From the NCBI GenBank assembly GCA_023055355.1, contig JALJCS010000038.1:806001-870000 (forward strand): a stretch of DNA of 64,000 nt. The letters are read 5' to 3'. Source of the stretch: Agelaius tricolor. Its lineage: Eukaryota; Chordata; Aves; Passeriformes; Icteridae. A program made the translations under genes and the position numbers. Numbering within the stretch: position 1 is the first letter of the stretch; the number at the start of each line of letters is the position of its first letter. Positions 38,011-47,527 of this stretch are shown here, in pieces. The notes under the pieces were generated by a model. That model had not been told where the DNA came from and did no database searches. It worked only from the letters and a program-made list of their open reading frames with translations.

Positions 38011-38174
38011 TTTGTAACTTGGAGCAGTTTGTATTCTCTCTCTTTTCCTCCCTGCTGTACCTTTCCTCTGTGTCTCCCTCCTCTTCCTCTTCACTGCCCT
38101 GCACTGCCCAGGGAGCCAGGACATACACACTCCCTCTTTCTCTTTTCCCTCACCAAAACCTGTACACCACACAA

Positions 38175-38600
38175 ACACATTAAAATGTTTTTTTATATTA
38201 TGTATGTGTGTATGTATATCTGTACATCTATATATCTATATCTGTGTACCTATACATATGTTTATACCTATATCTATCTGCCTATCTGGTATACAAATAC
38301 ATGTGTATATATGAATTATGTATATGGTATGCTATATATATAATATATGTAGGAATAAATGGTTCATTTACACTATATGTTTGTATATATACACATATGT
38401 ACACAATTATATTCACAATATTATGCACACATTGTATTTATATATATACTTATTGTATTTATATATATATGGTATTTATATACACAGTATTTATATATAT
38501 ATATGGTACTTATACACATAGTATTTATATATATTCACTATACACATTATCTACTAGCTGCAGTTTATAGTCTATCCCATCTATTATACTACATATAATA
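38175..38600. repeat. TA-rich low-complexity/microsatellite region
   Basis: About 420 bp of TATATCTG / TATATACA-type simple sequence. It is the lowest-GC stretch of the window. Confidence 0.92.
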
Positions 38601-39504
38601 AATATGGGGTTTATATTTTGGTCTGCTGGGGGATTCAGCAGTGCTGGTGGTGGTGCTGCAGCCTCCTGACAAGAGCCAGCAGCCAAAGGAGTGAGGTGGG
38701 ATGGACAGTTCCAGCTCTGAGCTGTGCTGGGTGCACACCTGGCCAGCAGAAGTGCCTGACCAGCTCCAGACTGTTTGGGGACAATGACCAGTGGCTGGTG
38801 ACAGGGACATGGGAAGCTCTGACAAGGGCAGAGTGTGGCTGCAGCCCCCCAGCCCATGTCCCCTCTCTTCACTGGGCAATTGGGATGAGGTGCAGACCAG
38901 GGGCTGCTTCTGGAACAAACACTAAAGGGACAATGACCTCTGTCCCCAAGGCATCTGTGTTTAAGGGCAGAATCTCCCAGACCCTGTCAGTTTTGGGCTA
39001 CAAAGGCCCTTGGGCAACATGGGTGAAGCCCCTGCTGGTACCTGGATAAGGACTGGCACCAGTGCTGGAAGATGAGAGGTGACAAAGGACCCGTGTCTCT
39101 GCTGTGCTTCTGAGTGTCTTGGTGGCTCTTGGCAGAGCATGGAGAAGCCCTGACCTAATTTATTCTGACTTCCCAAGCCTTGGCCATGGCACAGCAGACC
39201 TGGCTGAAGGAGCTGGGCAAACATGGGCATGATTTGAACCATGTTTGGCCAGGGTTGAACCCTGCTGGGGAGGCAGAGCAGAGGAGATGGAACATCCCCT
39301 GTGGTTCCCAGGAGAGTCCCTCAGGGCTCTTCCCATGGCCTTGGAGGTTTCAGTGCTCTGTTAATTGCCATTAATGGCAGCAAACGGGGCAGGAGGTGCC
39401 CACCTGGACCCAGGTTAAACGGCACTGAGGGAAGGGCCGTGCTGGCACTGCAGGACCTGCCTTGCAAATCACCTGCAACAACATGTGCCGTCCTGGTCAC
39501 CTCT

Positions 39505-39645
39505 TCTCAAAAATGATAGTGCAAAATTAATTAGAATTAATTAATCAGAAAAGGGTAATAAGGGTGATTAGGCACCTGGGGAAAAGAAAAAAAATATTCC
39601 TGAAGAGCAATCGCAGCACCATGATTGCCTTGGAAGGTGGCGAGC
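39505..39645. promoter_or_regulatory. Candidate conserved non-coding element rich in AATTA
   Basis: Contains AATTAATTAGAATTAATTAATC at 39528-39546 followed by non-repetitive AT-rich sequence. It is isolated in GC-rich intergenic DNA 3 kb upstream of the NTMT1 promoter block. Homeodomain-type sites are visible; function is inferred. Confidence 0.35.
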
Positions 39646-41489
39646 GAGTGGGAGCAGGAGGGAGGGTGTGCAGGGAAACAAATGGGCTGGACAGAGGGGT
39701 CTGGGGGTGTTTTCTGTCTCCTCACACAAGGAATTACTGAGTGACAAGATTGAAACCCGTCAGAGGAAAAGCATTTCCCAGCAGCAGTGACCACGGGGAG
39801 GCAGCTGAGCCCAGGAAGGCACGGGCGGCTCTGCGGTGCGGCTGGAGCTGGGGCTGCTGCTGCTGCTGCCACTCTTTTTTGCAGATTTGGCTTTGCACAA
39901 ACTGGCCCCGAGGTTGGAGGTGTCTCCAGCAGAGAGTGGGACTCAACAAGGAGTCCTCAATGCTGGGACCCTTCTCCCCAGCTGGGCTCAGAAACATGGC
40001 AAGCTCAGGGACACTCACTTTAGTTTTCCTTTTAATTTTCAGCCACACTCTGTTACCTCAACGAAATTAATAACAATAATAATATAAAATGAAAGGTAAT
40101 ATTTGCAAACAAGACCTGCCCCTGAGCTAAGGCAACTGCTGCAGGTTTCATTGTAACCTGAGGGGCCAAAGCAGAGCCCCAGCCCCCGGAGAGGATGGCA
40201 GCAGCATTCCCTTCCTGCCATCATGAAGGGTTTGGCAATAGGGAAGGATGGAGGAGGTGGCTGGGGCTTAATGGAAAGAGCCTTCAGGAGCCCCAGTGCA
40301 GCTCAGTGAAATAAAGGATAAAAGTGCCTTTTGTTGGGGAAGCAGAGGCAGCAAAGACTGCAGGCACCATGGAAGACACGTGGCATGGATGGGATGCAGG
40401 TGCCCATTGCCTGCTTGAAAACACAGGTGACAACTGGAGCGATGCAATGGCTGCTGGCAGCTTCAGTGAGGGGAAAACTGGTGGGTTTGGGTCATTGAGG
40501 TGCCTGTGCATGGGGACACTCACCCCCATGCACCTCCCAAACACCCCTCCTGCCTGTGAACAGCAAGGTGCCACCGCCCTGTGCTCAGTGTCCCCTCTCT
40601 GGTGACAAAGAGCCTTGTTCCTTTAAAACGTGGAGAACAAACTGCAAAAAGCAGTGCTTTTTGTGCACAGAGATGCTCTTACTGTGTCCCCTGCTCTGCA
40701 GTTGACTAAACACACACTCCTGGTGTCAGCACTGAGCCCCCAGCTCAGGTCACTGCTGTCCCCAGCACACTCAGGTCCTTTCACAGGGACTCAGGGGACC
40801 TGGGTGCCCAAAACCTGCCCCAGGCTGATGTTTGCTTGCCCAAAGGTAGGGACTTTATTTCATATGTCCCATGGCAAGGGGGTCTATCCCTGAGGCCACA
40901 TCCTGGTTGTGCCATGGATTTCTGGATGGCCATGGGCTGAGCAGCTCTGTTCTGGGGACAGCAAGACCTTGGTTGGGCCATTAGGACATTTTGGGAGAGG
41001 CAGGTGTAGGGAATGGTCCCTGCTCCCCCTGTGCCCATGCAGCACCGCCCCTCTGGCCACTGCCCTCTGACAGCTTTGGGTGCCTTCAAGCAGATTTTGT
41101 CCCTCCAAGTTTTGTGAAACTCGGTTTCTGGGGAAGTTGAGGGAAGGACGCGAGTCATACTAAACAGCAGAGAATCCCCACCAGCCTCCATTCCCCAGAC
41201 AAAACTGTAGCCAGCCCAGCCTTGTCACTGTCACTGTCCCCACAGTGACACTGTCACAGCCCCACAGATCCTCTTCCGAAGGCCTTGGGCACCCCCAGGT
41301 CCCGTTAACCCTGTCCTGCTGGGGTGGGGTGAGACCCCGAAGGGGCTGGAGTGAGCTGTGCTGAGGAGGGGACACAGCTGGGCTGAGCCCTCAGCCCTGA
41401 GCGCCCCGTGCTGGCCCGGCAGGAGCGGCCAGGGGAGGGCACCGAGAGCGGGGGACACCCGGAGCAGAGGGGTCAGTGCCCAACTGGGC
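39646..41489. other. Intergenic, no gene recognised
   Basis: GC-rich sequence approaching the NTMT1 upstream minisatellites. No feature recognised beyond a short AT-rich stretch at 40050-40100. Confidence 0.45.
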
Positions 41490-41900
41490 ACCGGTACAGG
41501 ACGGGGCGTGTGAGGGGCCAGTGCTGGGGGTGTCAGTCAGTACCGGGTGTGCCGGTACCGGGTTTTGGGTTTTGTTGGTGCCGGATTCTGTCGGTACCGG
41601 GTGTGCTGGTACCGGGTGTGTCGGTGCCGGGTTCTGTCGGTACCGGGTGTGCTGGTACCGGGTGTGTCGGTGCCGGGGTGTCAGTCGATGCTGGGTTCTG
41701 TGGATGCCGGGTGTGCCGGTACCGGGTGTGCTGGTACCGGGTGTGTCAGTGCCGGGCTCTGTCGGTACCGGGTGTGTCAGTACCGGGTGTTCGGTGCTGA
41801 GTTTTGTCGGTACCGGATGTTCGGCGCCGGGCTCTGTGGGTGCCGGGCTTTGTCGGTACCGGGTGCGTCAGTACCGGTGTTCGGTGCCGGGGCCCGAGCG
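41490..41900. repeat. GGTACCGGGTGTG minisatellite with 46-bp higher-order unit
   Basis: About 18 imperfect copies of GGTACCGGGTGTGT / GGTGCCGGGT. A 46-bp block beginning TTCTGTCGGTACCGGG recurs exactly at 41586 and 41632 and again in part near 41757. It is stop-poor and produces long spurious ORFs on the plus strand. Confidence 0.92.
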
Positions 41901-41956
41901 GGTCCCGCTCCCCCTCAGGACGCTCCGAAGTTCCCGCGGCGCAACGGCGGGACAAC

Positions 41957-41973
41957 AGCGCCCCCTGGCGGCC
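41957..41973 (-). promoter_or_regulatory. Strong CTCF core motif, minus orientation
   Basis: AGCGCCCCCTGGCGGCC is the reverse complement of the canonical CTCF core (GGCCGCCAGGGGGCGCT). It sits between two minisatellites about 450 bp upstream of the NTMT1 CRE. It is oriented opposite to the motif at 51813, so the two point away from NTMT1-ASB6. Confidence 0.75.
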
Positions 41974-42189
41974 AGGACGGGGCACGGCGGGAGGGAACGG
42001 GACGGGACCGGGACAAGGACAACGACGGGACAGGACCGGGGCAGGAGCAGGAGCCGGGACGGGGACCTCCGCGGCTACTTGTTCTAGCGACTCTGGGTCC
42101 CGTCACCCCCGTGCCAGCCGGACGGGCTCCCGTGGTAGTCTGCCCCTCAAGAACCGCGGGATATCCGCGGGCTGCCCTGGGGCTGCCCG

Positions 42190-42345
42190 GTCCGCCCCAG
42201 TCCTCTCCGGCCTGTCCCAGTCTATCCCAGTCCTCCCCCGCCTGTTCCAGTCCGCCCCAGTCGGTCCCAGTCCCTCCTGATCCGTCCCAGTCCCTCCCGG
42301 TCCGTCCCAGTCCGTCCCGATCCCTCCCAGTCCGTCCCACCACTG
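42190..42345. repeat. Degenerate ~10-bp TCCCAGTCCG minisatellite
   Basis: About 13 imperfect copies of a ten-base TCCCAGTCCG / TCCCGGTCCG unit directly upstream of the NTMT1 promoter. Confidence 0.85.
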
Positions 42346-42359
42346 ACCACCCCCGGCTC

Positions 42360-42502
42360 GCAGCGCCCCCGCGCGGGCAGCAGTGGGAGAGCAGGGCAGG
42401 TCACGTCCGTTGCGTCACGGTGACGTCATCGCCACGCCGCCGCCTGGTTGGTCCCCGCGGCCGCCCGTGCCGTGGGGGGGCAGCGCGCGGCCGCCGCCGG
42501 AG
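42360..42502 (+). promoter_or_regulatory. NTMT1: NTMT1 CpG-island promoter and probable non-coding exon 1
   Basis: A dense CpG block (about 42360-43060) lies 1.8 kb upstream of the NTMT1 start codon. It holds a perfect palindromic CRE, TGACGTCA, at 42421-42428, a CRE-like TGCGTCA at 42411-42417 and CACGTC at 42402. About 75 bp downstream is a good 5' splice site (exon ends at 42502, then GTAATG). It would pair with the acceptor whose AG is at 44294-44295, which carries the NTMT1 start codon. This is the usual arrangement for a TATA-less CREB/ATF-responsive housekeeping promoter. The transcription start itself is inferred. A second 5' UTR exon in the 1.8-kb intron cannot be excluded. Confidence 0.7.
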
Positions 42503-44295
42503 GTAATGGGGGGGCCCGGGGGTCGCGGCCGCGGCCCGAGGGAGCGGCGGGAGCGGCACCCCCGGCACCCCCGGAACGCCTCTCCACGGGCCGCGGCCGC
42601 GGGGAGGGCCGGGAGGGGCCGGCGGAGCTGCCCGGGCCGGAGCAGGGGTAGGGCTGCAGCCGGCGGCCCGCGGGGTCCGCAGCGCCGCGGGCCTGGAGCG
42701 CGGGGGGGGCTCGGCCCCGGTGGGCGGGAGGCGAAAGGGCCGGGCCGGGCCGGGCCTTGCAGCGGGGAACCGCCCCCTCGCACCGCACGGGGCTGCTGTA
42801 CCCCCCCGGGCCCGGGACGGGACTCCCCTGGCGGCACAGCCACAACCCCTCGGCCTGGGGACCCCCGGCCGCGCACCCTCGGCCCTGTCGCTCCCCGGCC
42901 CTGCCGCTCCCCGGCCCCTGCCAGCGGCCCCGGGGCTCGGGCCCCTCGCCGAGGTGACCCCTCCACGCCCCCCCACGGCTGCGGCGTCCATGGGGCGAGT
43001 CCCGGCCTTCACCTGCCCCCAGTTCCGCGGGCCCCGGCCGCGTTTCAGGGGCTGCTTGGGCAGCAGGAAGGGTTCGGGTTCAGATTTAGGTTCGGGTTAG
43101 GGGGGCTGGGTGCTCTCTGCTGGTAGGCTGTGACACCCTGAGAAATGAGTCACCAGGGATTCACCAAGCCAAACCCAGGCCAAGGAATGGGGTCACTGCT
43201 GGGAGGGTGAGCCTGAGTCCCAGCCCGTGAGATCAGACAGGAGCACTGTCCGAATTGGAGTACAGGCAGGAGCCTGAAAGAGAACCCTCCATGCACTGGC
43301 TGCACTCGTCACTCAGCCTCTGAGCTAAGGGGCAGCAGCAGCTCCTGTCCCCCAGCCTCCCTGGGAGTCTGTCTGTGGGGCTGGGGTGTCTCTTACCTGT
43401 GGTTTCCTGGGGTCATGGTCACACTTACAGGACTAGAGGGGTGATTTGGTTAAATCCCATCTTCTCTGCTCCTAGATCACAGCGTAGACCAGCTCCTGGC
43501 ACCACTGAGCCAAACTGGATTTCCACCAGTGACCTGTAAGTTGAGATGCCATGTCCCCCTTTCCTATCCCTAGGCTGTTCGATCCACATGGGGCCACCAA
43601 ACCTGTCTAAGCTGCCATAGAAAAGGTTTTGTGTCTAATGGGGTATTTGCCAGCAAATTCGAGCCATGAACTCTATATATTTCTTTATTTGGTAAAGGTG
43701 TTTGAAGTCCTTGAATTTACCCTTTGGCCACCTTAAATCTAGTTTCTAATCCCCAGCGCAGTTAATCAAATCCACAGTGGTTTGAATTATGAGATGCCTG
43801 GGGGCAATTTATAGCTTGTATTGCTGATTATACCTTGACTTTATTATATTGCAAATATCTAACTTATGGTCACGGCTGAGATTTACAATCCTCAGGTAGG
43901 TGCTCAGGATAACTTTTAGCAACTCGAGATGTAATTGGAGGTGACTGATGGGGTTGTCACCACACATAAACATGGAGTCTGTAAAATGTTAAGACAGGGA
44001 AAGAGGCAGAATAGGTGAAAAGGGTGGGTCAGCCTTAAAATATAATTGTATAATTGCACATATTGCTGAGCAAGGCTCTGCCATACCTGTTCTGGCTGAG
44101 GCATCTGCTCAGGGAGTGGTTTTGGGCTTGTTGGTCTCCAGAAAATACCAGGATTTAGATCTTTGTTCCTTCTTGCTCTCAGCTGAAGGTTTTTTTAGTT
44201 TGCAGTAGCCCTGGGGAGGGGGAAGGGGTGATAAACAGGTGTGAGGTGCTGCAGAGCTGACTCACTCCTCACTGGTTTGGGTTCTCCCATCCCAG
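42503..44295 (+). other. NTMT1 intron 1 (5' UTR intron)
   Basis: This is the probable intron between the CpG-island donor at 42503 and the acceptor AG at 44294-44295. The first 550 bp are very GC-rich. The part from about 43440 to 44060 changes to AT-rich sequence unlike its surroundings and could be a decayed transposon, but I could not assign a family. No coding exon is recognisable. Confidence 0.55.
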
Positions 44296-44340
44296 GGGAG
44301 CAGTGAGTCCCGTGCGGGCCCGTGCGTGCCCTCGGCCAGC
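44296..44340 (+). other. NTMT1: NTMT1 5' UTR portion of exon 2
   Basis: Forty-five bases lie between the 3' splice site (pyrimidine tract then AG at 44294-44295) and the start codon. No ATG occurs in this segment, so the first AUG of the exon is the NTMT1 start. Confidence 0.7.
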
Positions 44341-45547
44341 ATGACCAGCGAGGTGGTGGAGAACGAGTTTGAGTTTTACTCCAAGGCAGAGAAGTACTGG
44401 AAGGATGTGCCCGCCACGGTGGATGGCATGCTGGGGGGCTACGGCCACATCTCCAGCATCGACATCAACAGCTCCAGGAAGTTCCTGCAGAGGTTTCTGC
44501 GGGTAGGTGGCACAGTTTGTTGTGTTCCTAAAATCCCACCCTTCTCCCAGCGTGGAGCTGGGCTCTTCCCTCTGAATTGCTCCATGGGATCCTGTGTGTG
44601 GCTGTCCCATTTCTCCTCGGTGGGTGCCTCCCAGTGGGACTCACCCCTCACGGTGGCTGTTGCAGGACGGCCCCAACCGGACGGGGACAACCCGTGCTCT
44701 GGACTGCGGGGCTGGCATCGGCCGGATCACCAAGCGGCTGCTGCTGCCCCTCTTCAAGACAGTGGACATGGTGGATGTGACAGAGGACTTCCTCACCAAG
44801 GCCAAGAGCTACCTGGGCGAGGAGGGCAGGCGGGTGCGCAACTACTTCTGCTGTGGCCTCCAGGACTTCAGCCCTGAGCCAAACTCCTACGATGTCATCT
44901 GGATCCAGTGGGTCATCGGTGAGGGTCACTGCTTGTGGGGTCTTTCCAGCCTGTCCTGTTCCCTTGTGGGGGTAGGTGTCCTATGCACCTTCATGCAGCT
45001 TGAGGTCTGGATGGAGGATGAACATCACAGCATGGGTGAGGGCCAGGGGTGGGCAGCTCATGGAGCCCCCATGGAGGGGCCCTGTACTTTTTCTCCCAAG
45101 CCCTCAGAGGCCAGAGCAGAGGTGTGGGTCGGATGGAGTTGAGTAGTGAGACACAAGTTGGACACACCCAAGCTAAAGCTTTCCCTGCAGATGTCTCAAG
45201 TATTTGGTTCTGGAGGGATCCCAAATGCAGCCTCTGTGTTTCCTCCCCTTGGTCACCCTCTGCCCTCTAACCCCTGCTCTGCCTCTCCAGGACATCTCAC
45301 TGATAACCACCTCTCCGACTTCCTGAAGCGCTGCCGTGCCGGCCTGCGGCCCAACGGCATCGTGGTCATCAAGGACAACATGGCCCAGGAGGGTGTGATC
45401 ATGGATGATGTGGACAGCAGTGTCTGCCGGGACCTGGACGTGGTCCATAAGATCATCCGCAGAGCTGGGCTGCACCTCCTGGCTGAGGAGCGCCAGGAGA
45501 ACTTTCCTGATGAGATCTACCACGTCTACACCTTTGCCATGAGATGA
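44341..45547 (+). CDS. NTMT1: N-terminal Xaa-Pro-Lys N-methyltransferase 1 (complete, three coding exons)
   Basis: This gene encodes the SAM-dependent enzyme that methylates the alpha-amino group of proteins starting Xaa-Pro-Lys after Met removal (known targets of the family include RCC1, SET and CENP-A); it acts mainly in the nucleus. Coding exons are 44341-44502, 44666-44918 and 45291-45547, all with GT-AG borders, and join to 223 codons plus TGA, the same length as human NTMT1 as I recall it. Key residues fall where expected: substrate-channel Trp20, SAM-binding LDCGAGIGR at 66-74 (Gly69, Arg74), Asp91, Trp136 in WIQW, His140, Asn168 in KDNMAQEG and Asp180. The ATG at 44341 has A at -3, and the 3' splice site just upstream (44294-44295) puts the start in the second transcript exon, after a non-coding first exon near 42.5 kb. 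The two coding introns are short (163 and 372 bp). The 3' end faces ASB6. I see no disruption. Confidence 0.97.
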
Positions 45548-45690
45548 GGGCAGTGGGAGAAGGTCTCTCCCGTGTCGTGACTCCCCTTCCAGGGGCCGGT
45601 GACAAGGACGGGACTTTGTCTTCCAAGTTGCTGCTGTTTGTGAAAAGAGGTGTTTGCCAAATACATTTTCCTGCTGTTGCACTTCTGCAC
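45548..45690 (+). terminator. NTMT1: NTMT1 short 3' UTR with variant poly(A) signal
   Basis: After the TGA at 45545-45547 there is no canonical AATAAA. The nearest candidate is the variant AATACA at 45660-45665, followed within about 30 bases by a GT-rich stretch, the usual downstream element. That would give a 3' UTR of about 130 bases. Use of a later site in the 45.7-46.4 kb gap is possible. Confidence 0.5.
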
Positions 45691-46429
45691 GCGAGGTCTG
45701 TCGGGTGCATGTTGGCTCCGTGCCACCCTCAGGGGCTCCGGACAGGAGCAGGAGGGTCTCCAACGCATGAGGTGATCCATGGGCAGCTGCACGTTGCTGA
45801 CTGCAGTGCACAGGGCTCCTGCTCATGAACTGGAGCTTGGGGCACCTTTGGCATGGACTGGGCTCCATTCCTTGCTTGGGTGTTTGACCCCTTGCTGCTG
45901 CTCAGAAATGAGCTGGGTAAGGCAAAGGGGAGAAGCCTCAGCTGTGTCCCTGTGGTGGTGTGGGGAGGCAACACCGGGTTCTGGGGCTTTGAGGGGGCCT
46001 CACCTTTAAACCCCTGAGCAGGTCACCCCATGGGCAGCAAAAAGGGAGGTGTGTGTGACCCCGAGTCCCCACATCCTCCTGCAGGGATAGGGGGACAAAG
46101 CCTTGCAACCCTGGGAGTGCACTGGGGTGGCCTGAGCTGCTCCCAGACCCATCCAGCCCATCACCTCCAGCTCCATCGCTGTGACACTGTGCTCCCCCAA
46201 CACCCCACACCATCACCTGGCTTTGAACATCCCCATCTCCTCTTTGGCCATGTTCCCTTCATTTACCCAAGTCTGGCCTCTGGCCCAAGGTGGCCAACAC
46301 TGGCACAGCATCGTGCTGGGGTGAACCCAAGTGCAGAGTCAGCTGCAGCTCAACCCTCCAGCCATCCCCCCATTCCTGTCCTTCACCCCACCTCTCCTAA
46401 GGAAAAACAAGCCCCTTGTTAATAATAGT
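45691..46429. other. Short gap between convergent NTMT1 and ASB6
   Basis: About 0.75 kb separates the proposed poly(A) sites of the two convergent genes. I see no repeat, RNA gene or coding sequence in it. Confidence 0.5.
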
Positions 46430-47527
46430 GCTGTTATTATAGAAGGCCTCGTTTAATAGTTCAGTTCCCATTCCAGACAGCAGGACAGAATTTGATCACA
46501 TTACTGGGTTTTTTTAAGCACCAGTTCATCAGGACACACAGTTCCAGTTCCAAATGCCAGTGAATCCCAGATCCACCTGATAAAAACTGTCTTTAACCAG
46601 AACAGATTTTTCCTCTTCATCTACTGCATCCATCCCCCATGAAAAACAGTACAAACCAACAAAACTGTGTGGGGCTCAGCTCTGTGACCAGCCTTTGGCA
46701 CGTCACAAGGAAGCAGGTGCCTGGAAAGGGGAGCCAGGCAGCTGTGGCAGGGCTGGAACATGAGCCCTCCAGATGAAGCAATTCTTTCTGGGAAGGAGGC
46801 ACTGGAGAGTAAGATCCTGGGAGTGGTCACCAAGAGAAAGAGCCAGGGAATGGGGAGGGAGGCACAAGGCACTCAGCTGCTGATTGCCCATTCCTCATCC
46901 TTGCACAGGGATGTTAGGAAACATCCCTTTGATGTGTTTTGCAGCGCAGTAACTCTGAGATGTCCTTGGTGGATGTTCCTCTGTGACAGGATGGGGTGCA
47001 GAAACTCAGTCAGCCCCATTTCACTCCCATCCCCAGTGTCAGAAGCCCACACTGAGCAAGGAAGGCATCCACACCCACAGTTTGATGCCGGACCTGCTTC
47101 CACCACCAGGATCAGAGGCAGGAAAGCCAGAACACCTCTTCCTTCTCCCAGCACCCTGAGGCATCTCTCAGCTCACTGGACACCTAAGGCACTGCATCAC
47201 CCACCCATGGCAGGGCTGGGAGAGGGGACAGGCTGCCTGTCCAGTCTCAGCCCCCAGGCCTTTGCTTAATCTCCCTCCAAACCAGCCCAGTACCCAGCTC
47301 CCCCATGCCCAGCAGCTCTGCCTGCCTCCCCATGACGTGCCCCAGAGCAACGAGACCTTCACAAACACAGCTGTGATGTTGTGCCCAGAAAAACACCCCC
47401 AGAATGCCACAGAGAGGGACTCCATGGGCAGCACCTCTTGCTGCAGAGAAAGCTGTCTCAGAGCAGAGCTGCAGTGGCTGTAGGCACAGCAGGGCTGTGG
47501 AGGGAGCAGACAGAGGCACTGCCAGGC
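46430..47527 (-). other. ASB6: ASB6 3' UTR and poly(A) signal
   Basis: Downstream of the ASB6 stop on the minus strand, the first convincing poly(A) hexamer is ATTAAA (read as TTTAAT on the plus strand at 46452-46457). This gives a 3' UTR of about 1.1 kb. No other gene is recognisable here. The predicted end stops about 0.75 kb short of the predicted NTMT1 end, so overlap of the two convergent transcripts would need read-through. Confidence 0.5.

Noticed and set aside
1..41400. IER5L or another known upstream neighbour
   Set aside because: No ORF resembles IER5L or any other coding gene I recognise; the neighbour must be outside the window.
41547..42506. 319-codon plus-strand ORF upstream of NTMT1
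   Set aside because: Composed of the GGTACCGGG and TCCCAGTCCG minisatellites and CpG-island sequence; not homologous to anything I know.
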